A model generated the notes under the pieces. That model ran no database searches. It was not told the DNA's origin and was given only the letters and a program-made list of their open reading frames with translations. From NCBI GenBank assembly GCA_019059635.1, contig JAGVRJ010000011.1, positions 992,001 to 1,056,000 on the forward strand: 64,000 nt of DNA, written 5' to 3'. This document shows positions 1 through 12,014 of this stretch, one piece after another (positions within the stretch are counted from its first letter, which is position 1; the number at the start of each line of letters is the position of its first letter). Made by a program: the position numbers and the translations under genes. The stretch comes from Proales similis (Eukaryota > Rotifera > Eurotatoria > Ploima > Proalidae).

Positions 1-3000
1 GCTCGATCAGGTGTTCGAGCTCTGTTTGGGGGTCAGATTTCGCCCATGCATCCAGTCGAGTCGGTCATCTAATCGTCCTTTTTCAAGGTACTTTGCCACA
101 GCGACATCATGAGTCGCAAGCATCTCGCTCTCGAGGTCATTGTTACTTTGGCCGAGAACGCGAGCGGAATGGTGCGCAAGAACGCCGGAAAATATTTCCA
201 AGTGATTGGTGAATAATCCCCTCAGTTTTAAACTGGTCAAGGCTGTTTTGGTTTTATTTTTTTTTGCTCAATTCAAGTGCCGCAAATCCTCAACATGATG
301 GTCGATCTTGACGACGATCCCGAATGGTCGACTCAGGACGAGATCGAAGACGAGGACGAGGAGAGCAATCCGATCACTGGCGAGAGTGCAATGGATCGAT
401 TGGCCTGTGCTCTGGGCGGCAAGACCATGCTGCCGCACATATTGACAAACGTGAACAACATGCTCAACAACAGTAAGGCCCAATCATGCACTTCATAGGT
501 TAAACGAAACGAATAAGATTTGATGTTGATTAGGCGAAGATTGGCGATACCGCTATGCCGGTCTCATGACCCTCTCTTCGACTGCCGAGGGCTCGCACAA
601 ACAAATGGAGGCCTATCTCGATCAAATCATTGATGGAGTCGTTGGATTCCTGCGAGATCCGGTATGAGTGACCGCCATCTTTGGTTGGATGGCTTCGATC
701 AATTGAGCCTTTTTTTTTTCAATTTCAAGCACCCAAGAGTTAGATACGCGGCTTGCAACTGCATCGGACAGATGGCCACTGACTTTGCTCCCAACTTTCA
801 AAAGAAGTACCAAGCCAAGGTGAGCTCGACTTGCCAGAATGAGGCCGGCCTATAGGCTCTGATGCTGTGCAAAGGTCATTCCGGGCCTGTTGATGATTCT
901 CGACGACGAGATGAACCCGCGCGTTCAGGCACACGGTGGCGCCGCGCTAGTCAACTTTGCCGAGGACTCGCCCAAGAACATATTGATAAACTATTTGGAC
1001 GCAATCTTGAACAAGCTGCTCGACGTGTTGGTGAAGAAGATCTACGAGTTGGCCAACCACAAACGCAAGCTCGTGCTCGAGCAGATAGTGACCACAATTG
1101 CTGCCGTGGCCGATACAGTCGAAGAGAAATTCGAGCCCTTCTACGACAAGTGAGTTGTTGTTTGCAAACAGACCAGACGAGTCAGAGATGGCTCTCAATT
1201 GGCACAATTTTCAAGGTTCATGCCAAAGCTCAAATATTTGTTTGTTCATGCGACCACTCCCGAGTTGCGTTTGCTGCGCGGCAAGACCATCGAGTGCATC
1301 AGCTTGATCGGCTTGGCGGTCGGAAAAGACAAGTTCCTGATCGATTGCCAGGACGTAATGGAAACCCTGCTCAAAACACAAGCCAACTTTGAGCAGCTGG
1401 AAGACGACGATCCTCAGGTTGGTCTCATCAATCTCAGCTCTAGAGCAGTTCGAAATTCTCAACTGCCGCTCTCAACCATTCTAGATCGCCTACATGATTA
1501 GCTCATGGGCGCGAATGTGTAAAATTCTGGGCAAAGATTTCGAGAAGTATTTGCCGGTCGTGATGGGACCAGTGCTGAAGACTGCATCGTTTCGGCCCGA
1601 GATCGCCGTGGTCGATGGTACAAGCCGTTTGATTTCTTTCTTGCCCAATTGACTTGGCCAATCATTCTGGTGCGTTTCAGACGAGGAGGCGAAAGGAATT
1701 TCAGACGACGAGGACTGGCAGTTTGTTAACATTGGCGATCAGGTGAGTGTCAGTCCACTGCATAGGCAGAGTAGTTTAGTATTGTAACGGAACGCAGCAA
1801 AGTTTCGGAATTAAAACCACCGGCCTGGAAGAGAAGGCCACCGCATGCTCGATGCTGGTCTGCTACGCCAAGGAGCTCAAAGAAGGCTTCGCTCCCTACA
1901 CTGAGGAGGTCACCAGACTCATGGTGCCGCTGTTCAAATTCTACTTCCACGACGGAGTGCGCAGTGCTGCCGCTGAATGCATGCCGCACTTGCTTGAGTG
2001 CGCGCTGATCGGCGGCGAGCAATACGTCTACAACATCTGGGCATTCATCTGCTCCGACATGATCAAAGCGATCGACACCGAGCCGGAGCCCGAGGTGCTC
2101 GCCGAACTCATGAAATCGTTCGCTCGTGTAAGCCTGAACTGTGCCTGTCTTCACAGCTGCTGTTCACAAACTCAATTCTTTTCGACTGGCAAGTGTGTGG
2201 AAATCGTCGGAACGAGCGCATTGAACGACGAATCGCTGAAATCGGTTCTCGAATTCCTCGACAAGTACTTGAACGAGCATTTCAGCAAGCAAGAAGAGCG
2301 ACGTCAACTGAGACAAGACGAAGACTACGACGAAGAAACTGAAGACCAACTGTTGGACGAGGTGGGCCACTGGGAGACACTGAAGCGAATGCGCAGACGA
2401 TTTCTCACCACCTATTGAAGGATGACTTTGACGCGTTGATCTTGAGCAAGATCGGCGACATTGTTCACTCGTTGTTCAAAGTCTACAAGACAGGTTTCAT
2501 GCAGCCATTCGACCAGTTGGTCAACTACTTTGTCAGATTGTTGGTAAGCTGGAACGCCACGAGTCTCTTATCAGGCCGAATCGAACAGCTTTAACACGTC
2601 AATTGAAGGGAGCCGACCGGCCTTACACCGACCGGCAATGGGCGCTGTGCGTATGGGACGATGTGATCGAGTTCTGCGGTCCAGAATCGATCAAGTACCA
2701 GGGTGCGTTTTTGAATCGACTTCTCGAGCAGATTGTGGACGAAATGGCCGAAGTGAGACAGGCGGCCAGCTACGGCGCCGGCATGATGGGAATGAACGGC
2801 GGCGCGCAGTACGCCCAGGCTTGTGCTCAGAGCATTCCCCTTCTAGCCCAAGTTATAAACAGCCCGGAGAGTCGTGCGGTCGAGAACCTGCAAGCGACCG
2901 AGAACGCCATCAGCGCGGTGAGCAAGATCCTCAAATTCAACAGCTCGGCGATCAGTGTCGATCAAATTCTGCCTACCTGGTTCTCTTGGTTCCCTGTTTA

Positions 3001-3420
3001 CGACGACGTTGAAGAGACGCCCTACACTTACGGCTATCTGTGCGATCTGGTCGAAAAGTAACCTTGACTTTCTTTCTCTCTGTCCGTCGTTTGCTAATCT
3101 CGTTGATCGCTGCAATTTAGCAACAATGAAATCATCCTCGGCCCGAACCACAGCAACATTCCGCGAATCGTGCAGGTCATTGTCGAGTGTGTGCTCAAGG
3201 AAGGCATCGACATGGACAACCTGGTCGCCAAGCGAATGGTTAATATTTGTAAACACGTTCAGGTGAGTAGAAATCGTGCGCCAATAGTCATCAAATTTCA
3301 CGCATCAAACATCAAACGCTCCCGTTCTAGACCAATCAGGCGATGATCGAAGCGTGCCTCAGTGTACTCAACAACCAGCAGAAAGAGTGCTTGCAACAGC
3401 TCTTGACCATGAACACATAG
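1..3420 (+). CDS. IPO5: Importin-5 / karyopherin beta-3 (RanBP5), 3' part
   Basis: Nuclear import receptor of the importin-beta family, built of HEAT repeats, carrying ribosomal proteins and histones through the nuclear pore and releasing them on binding RanGTP. The 5' end lies outside the window. I trace exons 1-31, 88-208, 278-472, 534-661, 730-819, 875-1149, 1216-1417, 1485-1617, 1681-1742, 1798-2127, 2194-2361, 2421-2543, 2609-3057, 3121-3262 and 3331-3420. The joined translation follows animal importin-5 almost without gaps: [108 protein letters not shown]. The stop is at 3418-3420 and AATAAA follows at 3473. All introns are 50-70 bp GT-AG. The first junction (31/88) is the least certain. 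Family assignment is secure. Confidence 0.95.
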
Positions 3421-3478
3421 GAAGCGAAAGGCCTCTCATCTCATTCTCCTTATCTGGTCTATTTATCAGCCAAATAAA

Positions 3479-4167
3479 AGCCGAATTGAGAAGTTATCGA
3501 TTGCCGTCTCTCTCTTCTAAATGAGGATGCCCTCCAAATCCTGCTCACCTCCTCTTGCTGGCTTATTTCTGGTGCGCAGGATCTAACGATTAGACCGCTT
3601 GCCAACTGCTAGTTATGTTCTTTTGAGTTTTGAGCGAATATTGCTTGTCGGCGTTCACATAATAAAAAGTAAACAAGACCAAATGGGGGACAGAAATAAT
3701 GCGAAACGAAGCGACAAGTCCAAGGACGAAACGAGCCAAACGAAAGAGTATTTTGAATTAAAACCGGCCATCGACAATTGATTGATTGACTGATTAATCC
3801 AAGGTGGGCGACAGCAATCGAGCTGTGTGTGCTTCAAACAGCCAGCTCAAGTAGCAAACAGATTACGACGAACGAAAATCACAAACGGGGGTTAAGAGAG
3901 AGAGAGCAAATGAGTTTGCGGTATCCAAGTTACTATTTTGAACAACGAGTTTTCTCTCTTTTTTTTTTCTTTCATTCTTCTCTGAATAAAAGCACTTTAA
4001 CAAATCAAGTTTGCGTTCGTCGACCAGATTTCTCTCTGTTCGAGAGTGTGTGTGTGTGTGTGCGCGGTGTGTGTCTCTTGCTTAGTCGTTGCGTATTCAC
4101 TCGTTCAAGCTCTTTATGAACACCCGATGTTCAGGCTCATTTGAATTAGATTACAACGGCGATAACC
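3479..4167. other. Intergenic, no gene seen
   Basis: Between importin-5 and the NHL-like gene. Short open frames here have no coding look. It holds a T-rich run near 3958-3970 and a GT-rich stretch (4046-4074) about 100 bp before the next start codon. No clear TATA box. Confidence 0.5.
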
Positions 4168-5127
4168 ATGGACTTTTTGCGCGATTGTCGTCGCTTGCGT
4201 AACCTCAACCTGCTGGGCGATAGGAACGAGTTCGGTGATATATCAGCACTAAGCTCGTTTGCCGTGAGCAAGAAGAAGACATTTCAGCCTGGCAGTTATT
4301 TAGTGGTCGCCGACAACCAGAAGCGCCGCCTCCTCGTTTTGGCCGAGTCGGACGGCCAAGTGGTGAAAAAGACCGGCGAGCAGGACTTCCTGATCTACGG
4401 ACTCTGCGCCTATTCGGACGCTGCGGGCAATCTCAGCATATTTGCCAGCGATCACAGCAACAATCTGATTCGAAAGTACAACAGTGAGTTGAAAGAGACC
4501 GGCCAGCTGACTGTGGAGGACAGGCCATTGAACGGACCGTGCAGTCTGGCGATCAATCACGAAAGCAAGCAGCTGGTCTGCGTCGACCAGCACAACTGCC
4601 GAGCGGTGTTCTTCGATCTTGGCAACGATCAGTTCGCTGGCGAGTTTCAACTGTTCGAAGAGGATTTAGAGAATGCCACTCGCTTTGTGCGTCTCATTCA
4701 ACATGATCTGTCAGCTCATTCGTCCCTCAGTCTTCATCGAGCTCACATCAAATCTCGGCTAAAGCTTGACTTTAAGCCGTTCGGTTTGCTTGTAAAAAAC
4801 GAGCGGCTCTATGTGACCGACTGGGCTCGCGGCCTGCTCTATGTTTACAAAAATCAACAGCTCGAGAGGAAAATCGGCGCCCAAAAGCGTTTGTTCAAGA
4901 GACCTCGAGACGTGCTCGTGGACAATTTAGACAGCATCCTGGTGACCGATTTCGACCGCAGCTGTGCGTGTGTGCTGGACCACAAGGGCGCCTTTCAATT
5001 TGAGACTCCGCTTCCCGACGAGCTCAAAACGGGCGTCAAAGGCTGCGTCCTGCTGAACAACAATCGACTTGTGATGGCCTCACGAAACGCTCTGGTCGTT
5101 TTCGATTTAACTGTAAAAATAGACTGA
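4168..5127 (+). CDS. NHL-repeat-like beta-propeller protein, single exon
   Basis: A 319-residue intronless frame from the ATG at 4168 (context aaccATGG) to the stop at 5125-5127, followed by AATAAA near 5151. I do not recognise an orthologue. It shows recurring short blocks of the NHL/YWTD kind: SYLVVADNQKRRLLVL (about 43-58), SIFASDHSNNLIRKYN, KQLVCVDQHNCRAVFFD, ERLYVTDWARGLLYVYKN and DSILVTDFDRSCACVLDHKG, each with a hydrophobic strand, an Asp, then a strand about 40 residues apart. That is the pattern of a beta-propeller blade, as in TRIM-NHL proteins. No RING, B-box or signal peptide is visible, so it would be a stand-alone, probably cytosolic propeller. Function unknown. Confidence 0.6.
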   Translation: MDFLRDCRRLRNLNLLGDRNEFGDISALSSFAVSKKKTFQPGSYLVVADNQKRRLLVLAESDGQVVKKTGEQDFLIYGLCAYSDAAGNLSIFASDHSNNLIRKYNSELKETGQLTVEDRPLNGPCSLAINHESKQLVCVDQHNCRAVFFDLGNDQFAGEFQLFEEDLENATRFVRLIQHDLSAHSSLSLHRAHIKSRLKLDFKPFGLLVKNERLYVTDWARGLLYVYKNQQLERKIGAQKRLFKRPRDVLVDNLDSILVTDFDRSCACVLDHKGAFQFETPLPDELKTGVKGCVLLNNNRLVMASRNALVVFDLTVKID

Positions 5128-5737
5128 AGAGATAAAAACAGACGAAACAGACAATAAAAAGCCAACGGCAAAAATAAAGGCCAAAACTGATGATAGATGA
5201 TGATGAGGGTCTTTTCCTCGCGAATTGGCCGGCGGCATCAGAATTTTAGAATTGAAATGAAATGGGGCACAAAAGCTGAGCTTAGGTGGCAGGCGAGCGC
5301 AGCTCATTGGCTCGGCTCGAGGCGCGATTAAGTCGGCGAATATTTGCAACGCCCCGACCTCAATTATGACGGCAATGCACTTGCAAGGATACTAGGCGCA
5401 GCTCTTATGATCGATGTGGCTGCCTGAGTAAAGCAGAATTGAAGCGGCCGGCCATCTAAGCCCCAAACGGCAAGCAAAGAGAGCCGACCGAGAGGAGAGT
5501 GGGGCTGTTTCAGAAGCACTGTTCAACACTCCCGGCTCAATCTATGTTTTCTTAAAATTGCTGCCTGTCCTATCTGCACACAGCGGCCATTTTTGTAACT
5601 AAGTGCGCAAATGCCGAATTCATTAGTCATACGATGATCTTGGCTTGAGCCCGGGCGATAAAAAGGCCCGTCGGCTTTCGTTCGGATAAGATTTAAAACT
5701 TTTTACGAATAAGCTCTAGACTCGGAACAGTCACAAA
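5128..5737. other. Intergenic with likely promoter of the NBR1-like gene
   Basis: No coding frame seen. It includes the poly(A) signal of the upstream gene (about 5151) and, at the far end, an A/T-rich TATA-like element 80 bp before the next start. Confidence 0.5.
5657..5665 (+). promoter_or_regulatory. TATA-like element before the NBR1-like gene
   Basis: The sequence gataaaaag sits 80 bp upstream of the ATG at 5738 inside a GC-rich flank. Position and composition fit a core promoter; it is not a perfect TATA box. Confidence 0.35.
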
Positions 5738-7799
5738 ATGAATAAGACTGTCAATGAACTGCGGATTGACTTTGTCCAGGCAGAATGGAGCGCACAAATC
5801 GCCAGAGTGAGCAGCATCTCTGCCTTCCCAGTTTTCTTGAATTTTTTTCCAAGCGAAATTTTTAAAGTTCCGCGAGCTCTACAACGAGCGTGACATTCGG
5901 GTGTTTTTCATCGACGAAGAAAACGACGAGGTGCGCGTAAACGAGAAAAGCGACATCGACTACGCCATTCAGGTGAGAGGCAAATGCGCTCACGAGTTCA
6001 ATAATCGTCATCGTCTCAACGGCTGGCCTTACTTAGATTGCTCGGAGAAACGGCTTCAGCCGACTCAAACTGGTGATTCGAAACGTGCTAGGACTGCTTG
6101 TCGGTCGACCGGAGATAGTTCTTGACGAGCCCTCGAGCAGCGAGAACACCTCGTTTGAGCAAGTCGCCGAAGTGAACCACACCCAAGCAGAGGAGACGAG
6201 CGAGTTCAGACCGGACGAATACTCCTTGCTTGAAGAGAACCCAGCTGAAGCGGAAGTAGAACCGATGCCGCCGGCCTTCACTCAAGAGCAAATCAAGTGG
6301 CTCGACTCCTACCTAGTCCAGGTTGGTCTGAAATCTATTTAAAACCACTTTGATTTGCTGAAATGTTTCCTCGTTAAGTTCAAATCGAAACTGATGAGTG
6401 AGTTCGAAGAGAAGCTGGCAGCCGTTGGTTCGTTGGGCAGTATTGGCTCAAGAGATGATTCAACGTTCAGCCACTTGAATTGGCTTGATGAGAGTCAAGA
6501 GTCGCTGAAGATTAAGTGCGACCGACTCTTCAAGCAGCTGATTGAGGCACGGGCCCAAAATCGAGTGCTCAAGACGGCCTATTTGGAAGAGGAGCTCTAC
6601 TCGCTCGGTGCGTTCTCGGCCGAATTCATCAAGGACAATAACATGCCGGACGGATCTCAGTGCGAGCCGGGCGCTCGTTTCAAAAAGAGCTGGATACTGC
6701 GCAACGCCGGCCCGCTCGAGTGGAGCCAAAGTCAATTTCCCATTCGACTCGTACCAGTGTCTGGTAATATAACGGCGGCAAGCACCGAGCCACTCCGAGT
6801 CTCGGACACGATGGTCGGCCAAACGTGCTGTGTTGGCGTGGAGCTGATCGCTCCCACCAGATCGGGAACCTATTTCAGCGAGTGGGCGCTCAGCTGCCAC
6901 GGAATCCGATTCGGCCCGCGCATTTGGTGCAGCATCAAAGTGGACACCAACGAGAGAGGCAAAGAGCCGATCGAAATAATTGACATGAGCCGTGAGACGG
7001 ACGAAGAGATGGAGAGGGTGTTGACGAACAAATTTCGCTTTCTCAAGATGAACGAGAGCACCAGGCGCAATTCGCCGGCGAGCAGTCGACCTCGTTCGAC
7101 CATAAGCACAGCGGATGACATTGAAGACGAATTCGTGGTGGTGCCCGACTGCTTTGATCTGAGCAAAAAGTGGCGACCCGTCGCAGAGCGCAGAGCGAGT
7201 CAATCGACAAAATCGATCCACAGCGATTGGGCGTCGACTTCGTCTGGAGGAGGCACCATCTACGCCCGGGTCGATCTCGACTCCACAATCGACTCGGAGT
7301 GCCCACCGTCCACGAGCTGCTCGTCGCGTCATTCACTCTTGAGCCAGCAAGCGGAACCAGACAGACAAACAATTGACATTCCGCTTTATTCATCCACGCG
7401 CTCTTCTTCTGTCTCTGACCGAGCGCCGACACTGGTCAACACACTCAACACAATGAAACAGGCCCTGTCGAACATGGGCGCTCCCTCCTACGTAAGTTGG
7501 CTCTCACTGCTTCTCGTTATGAACCTGCTAAACTATGAACAAAACAGGTCGGTGGCTTTCAGTTGATCGACGAGCAGACCAGAGAGGATGAGAGACCGGC
7601 TCGTTCGGGCCCAAACAGCCGCAACAGCAGTAGCCGGCCAGGGTCATTAAACGGCGAAGCGTTTGAGAAGATAGAAACGCCCATGGAGCAGCTGATATCG
7701 ATGGGCTTCGCCAACAGACCATTGAATGAGCGGCTGCTCATCAAGCACAAGGGCGATATCCAATTTGTGATTAAAGATCTACTCGAACGCATGGCTTGA
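5738..7799 (+). CDS. NBR1-like selective autophagy receptor (PB1-FW-UBA), no ZZ finger
   Basis: Five exons (5738-5806, 5868-5972, 6037-6321, 6379-7491, 7548-7799) join to 607 residues. Residues about 5-85 form a PB1 domain with an acidic OPCA-like stretch (FFIDEENDEVRVNE). Around residues 235-350 is an NBR1-type FW (four-tryptophan) domain: FIKDNNMPDGSQCEPGARF, KSWILRNAGPLEW, GTYFSEWALSCHG. A UBA domain (MEQLISMGFANRPLNE) closes the protein. Between FW and UBA, DEFVVV after acidic residues fits a LIR (Atg8-binding) core. In NBR1 the FW domain binds cargo or partners, PB1 oligomerises, UBA binds ubiquitin and LIR tethers to the autophagosome. The ZZ zinc finger normally between PB1 and FW is not seen: no paired CxxC motifs occur there. 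ILRUN also has an FW domain, but its UBA-like part is N-terminal, so NBR1-like fits better. Confidence 0.85.
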
Positions 7800-8970
7800 T
7801 CGCCTTCTTTATCCTACTGCTGGACAAACGAGCCTGATTTGCTTAAAGTGCATTTCAAGCCCTTTTTGTTAATATTTATCATTTTAATAAGAAATATGAA
7901 TATAAACATATTTATACCTGCGGCCATCTGCTCAGGGGCCATTTAATAGTGACCGTCGAATAAACGATCTACAATTGTGTCAGTCCGAGTCGAGATTGAG
8001 TCGGAAAGAAAAGTCAGACCAGTTGCTAGGGCTGGTGCTGATCGAATTGTGAGCAAATGGGATTGGATGATGAGCCAACCAGGCCACGAACGTCGATGGC
8101 GGCCTATTTTTGATTTGGAAAGGTGGCGAATGACCCATTTGCTTCGTCAACATTTCGAAAGCTCATTTGAAATTATTTGTTGAGTTCTCCCGCATGCATG
8201 AGCGCTCCAATCTAAAATTTCGCTTTCTCGCACTTGGCGTCTATTATTATTCAATCGCAAACAGGCCGGTTTTATTTTTTGTTTATCGATTTGCTTGAAG
8301 GGTTCGTGCATTTGTGTGCGTCGTTAAATCTTTTGTTTTCAAACGCGAGAAAGTAAGCTGCTTAGGAAAAGAAAATCGATCGAACGCATGACGCCGTAGT
8401 CGTCGTCGAACACCTTCGAAACCGAAAGCAGAGTGAAATTTGTATTTTGTTTTGCTGTGACTAGACTTGCGCCTCGTAGAAGGCAAGGCCGCAGTCGAAT
8501 TATGTGCGCTTCTATCCTTCTCGCCGAGCGAATTGTGGAACGGATTTGTTTGCCGACGTGAAACACGATCCTTGCCTCTATTTCAACTCGTCTAGTTGGC
8601 CGTTCTACTCGTTTTTTGCTTCAGTGTGTGGCGATAATACATCCATCAGCGCACAAGCCCAGTCCAGATCGCAGCGATCATCGTGACTCATCGTGATTGG
8701 CCTTTTTATTATTTTCGCCTTGTTTTTTTTTATCAAATCTGCCCAATTTGCAACGGTTTTCATTTTTTCTCTCTCTCTCTCAAATTTAGATAAGAGTCAG
8801 AGCAGTTTGCTCTCGCTGCGTCACTCATTCTCAAGCCTGCTCTTGATCACTCGGTTGGCTCACACAATCTATGAACGCTCGTCGACCAACGCCGGCCTCT
8901 TGTATTTAACAACAACAACGTCCGTACAACTATTGTTCAAGATCATTTTATTGCGTTTTATGAGTTGGCA
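7800..8970. other. Intergenic and probable 5' leader of the ZIP gene
   Basis: Carries AATAAA at about 7956 for the upstream gene. The remainder has no convincing coding frame. The T-rich and CT-rich part at 8700-8800 resembles an intron 3' tract, so a non-coding first exon of the ZIP gene may lie here; I cannot place it. Confidence 0.4.
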
Positions 8971-8974
8971 ATGA
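8960..8974 (+). promoter_or_regulatory. Four-codon uORF overlapping the ZIP start codon
   Basis: ATG AGT TGG CAA TGA ends inside the main start codon, giving an ATGA overlap at 8971-8974 in the -1 frame. Such a stop-start overlap could limit translation or allow reinitiation; effect is inference. Confidence 0.4.
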
Positions 8975-10982
8975 TCAATCCAGTGTCAGGGACAAGCAGA
9001 CATACTCTGGTCTTGATCGGTCTCCTGATGGCCTCGAGCCTGATCTCGGCCTTGGAGCTGCCCGACGATTACAAGCATGCAGTGGCCAACAGACTCAAGC
9101 AGGCGTTTTTCAAGAGCTCGCTTGTCTTTTCAAACCGGTCGATAAGCAACCACAAGATATTTGACTCGAGTCTTGAAATGTTTCAAGCAAACTTGTTGAA
9201 GAACAGAAACGCAATCTGCCTTCACGAGTCCCAGGGCTTCTTTGACTGGTCGAAAATTGTGCATAGAAACTACTCGATTGCCAACGAAAACCAGCTCGAT
9301 GTGAGCCTGTCACAGCTAAATAACAGTAGAAAGCAACAGTTTGTGGACGATTTTGTCAACGATTTTAACAATATGGTGAGCGCTCGACTGTTCAGCATTT
9401 TTGAGGGCATTTTTTTGAATTTCTGGACAATCTAGTGCTTGCAAGTGTCCACACTAATCGAGATGTTCAAGCCGAAAAGTGAAGAAGAGCATATGGAGCT
9501 GTTTGAAATAGTCATGACACAGTACGGCAATCAGGGCTGCGACATGTGTGCCCACGATCCGGTCAAATCTAGCAAAATAAGCCAATTGGAAAGTAAGTTG
9601 AATTGAAATCGACCCGGTTTGAGCATTTAAGCAGAGTGAATGTGGCGATTTAAAGCTTGGGGCTACGGAGTTCTTCTGGTGACCTTGATCAGCGTTTGCA
9701 GTCTGTGCGGTGCCGTGGTCATTCCATTCAGCAAGAAGAAAATCTACAAGAAAATTCTCATGTTTTTGATTGCGCTGGCGGTTGGCAGCTTGGCTGGCAG
9801 CGGTCTTTTACACTTGATACCTCAGGTAAGACTGAGAAGCCGCTAATTGGCCTCCTTGTCTCGCAACGAATTGCAAAAGGCGTACGGTCTCAGCGAAGAT
9901 CCACAATACACAGTGAATCATGAATACGTCTGGAAAGGAGTGGTGATGATGGGCGGCGTCTATTTGTTCTACATGGTGGAGCGCATCATGAAAATAATGA
10001 TCCAAAGGAAGAAGCTGATGAAAAAAAAGGCGCAGCATGGCTTCGACAAGGACATATTCGAGTCGATCGGCTACCTGAAAACGCACGAGCAAGAGGTGGA
10101 TCCAAACGTAGAGCTGAGAGTGAAGCTCAACGACGTAAGTGAACTAGAATGCCTCAGCTGGCAGGACAGACCAGTAAAAGCTTAATTTCACGCTTGTCAG
10201 GACGTTCCAACTCGCTCGGTTGAGAATGAAAGAAGGCATGCACATCACGACCACTCGGTGGCGCCAGTTGCCTGGATGATCATATTTGGCGATGGGCTTC
10301 ACAATTTCATTGACGGACTGAGCATCGGCGCCGCTTTCACTGACTCGGTTCTCAAGGGAGTAAGCATAAGTCTGGCGGTGATCTGCGAAGAGTTTCCACA
10401 CGAGCTCGGTAAGTGCGCAGACTGCTTCGCAACCAGCTAAGGCTTGATTTGGTCTACTTTGCACAAATAGGCGACTTTGCCATCCTCATCAATTCGGGCA
10501 TGTCATTTCCGGCTGCTTTGCTGTTCAACTTTTTGAGCGCCTGCTGCTGCTACGCTGGCCTGGCCGTCGGAATCACGTTGGGAGAGAATTTCAGAGCTAA
10601 TCAGTGGATTTACGCTCTGGCCGGTGGCATGTTTCTCTACATCGCTCTGTGCGACATGGTAAGACCAGACATTGGCCGCACTTTGATCGCTGCCATGCTC
10701 ATCTCACATGGCGACTAGATACCAGAGCTGACTGAGCTCGGCGAGGAAATCGAGAAAAGCATGTTGGACGAAAAGTTCGCCGCTCGTTCCCGTCCAGTCA
10801 GTGGTGAGCAGGACGAAGACGCGATCGACCTTGCGCACACGTCCAGCACTCCGATAAGAGCGAGCGACTATTTCGACCTTGGCACCAAGTTAAAAGTGCT
10901 CTTTCTTCAGAATTTCGGAATTCTTCTCGGCTTTGCCAGCATGCTGGCTATGGCCCTCTTTTCCGATTTCATTCAACTTTAG
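8971..10982 (+). CDS. ZIP metal transporter, SLC39A8/A14 (LZT) type
   Basis: Seven exons (8971-9375, 9436-9592, 9656-9825, 9880-10134, 10201-10408, 10471-10658, 10719-10982) give 548 residues. An N-terminal hydrophobic segment ([17 protein letters not shown]) looks like a signal peptide, followed by an extracellular domain with several NxS/T sites and a CDMC pair. The membrane part holds the diagnostic motifs: [19 protein letters not shown]-like [26 protein letters not shown] (TM4) and [10 protein letters not shown] (TM5). The EExPHELGD form, with Glu replacing the first His, marks the ZIP8/ZIP14 group, which moves Zn, Mn and Fe with bicarbonate into cells. A His/Asp-rich intracellular stretch (RRHAHHDHS) precedes TM4. 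AATAAA follows at about 11,142. The exon sum keeps one frame, so I trust the model. Confidence 0.93.
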
Positions 10983-11449
10983 ATGAGAATTTATAGGACC
11001 CAACTTGTGTCCTTATTGGATCAAGCGTTTGTTCTTCGTCTGTTCCCTTTTCAACTCTTTGTGGAGTCTGTTGCATTGTATTTTCCTGTGTTGTTTCCCT
11101 TTTTAAATCAGCCTCTAAGCGCTCGCCGATTGAGTCTGCCAATAAAATCTCAACGAGAAGAAACAGACTGTTGGCCTTGATTTTCCTTTCATTAATCGAG
11201 TCTCAGGCCAGGCTGGACAAATCGGCATCTATTGGATGATTCGAATTTAATTCCAATTCGATTCTGGCAATCGAAATTGAGTCTGAGCCGACAGATGCGC
11301 AGAAAGGGATTCGGATCAAAAGCAAGAGACAGAGGGAGAGCGAGCAAGAGCAAGTAAGAGGCGAGAAATGCTTGGGCGGATGCTAATTGCGACCGAGACA
11401 AATGAACGCGGGCGCTTTTTTTTCGATTAATTTCGAATAAGCGTTTTTT

Positions 11450-11457
11450 TGACGTCA
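11450..11457. promoter_or_regulatory. Perfect CRE octamer
   Basis: TGACGTCA, the palindromic CREB/ATF site, in the gene-free region. A second copy lies 550 bp downstream. Confidence 0.35.
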
Positions 11458-11999
11458 ATTGGGAAAGGAGCGTTTACATGCGTAAGGCCGATATTGGCTT
11501 GGGAGCGAGCCGCCGCTGCTGCTGTTGCTGCTGTGGTAATTTAGACGAGCGACTACACTCAACAGAGCGAAGGGATTTAAATATCCTTCGTCTTTGTTTT
11601 GCGTTCAACGGCTCAAAGAGGAGAGGATGGATACTGTTTTATGCATAAGAATCAATTTCGTCCTTGACACATCCACCTGCGAATTGCGTATTTTGGCACC
11701 GAGCAGAAAAGAAAAACAACAAGAAAATGGAGAAGAGATGGATGCTGCTCGACCGTAGGGGTTTGGGATCCGCCACCACAACAGATGCATTAACGCAACA
11801 CGGCCTGCATCAGACAGGTCTAATAAAAGGAGCTGTAAAATTGGCGCATTTATTACGAGTGGCACGTCGCATCGCTTTTTTCGTTTTTATTTCTTGTTTC
11901 ACAACAGCCGACCTTGATTTTTCTTCAGCATGAACAAATCCATTTCTACTTTGGTTCAATTTTTTCCAATTTGGATTGTGTGCCCTTGTTAGCGTCGAT

Positions 12000-12007
12000 T
12001 GACGTCA
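12000..12007. promoter_or_regulatory. Second perfect CRE octamer
   Basis: TGACGTCA immediately before the inverted repeat at 12,015-12,093, so several potential factor sites are clustered here. Confidence 0.35.
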
Positions 12008-12014
12008 TATCGGC

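Noticed and set aside
6460-7332. 290-codon minus-strand frame opposite the NBR1-like gene
   Set aside because: Arg-rich antisense of the FW/linker exon; no domain resem­blance, no start context.
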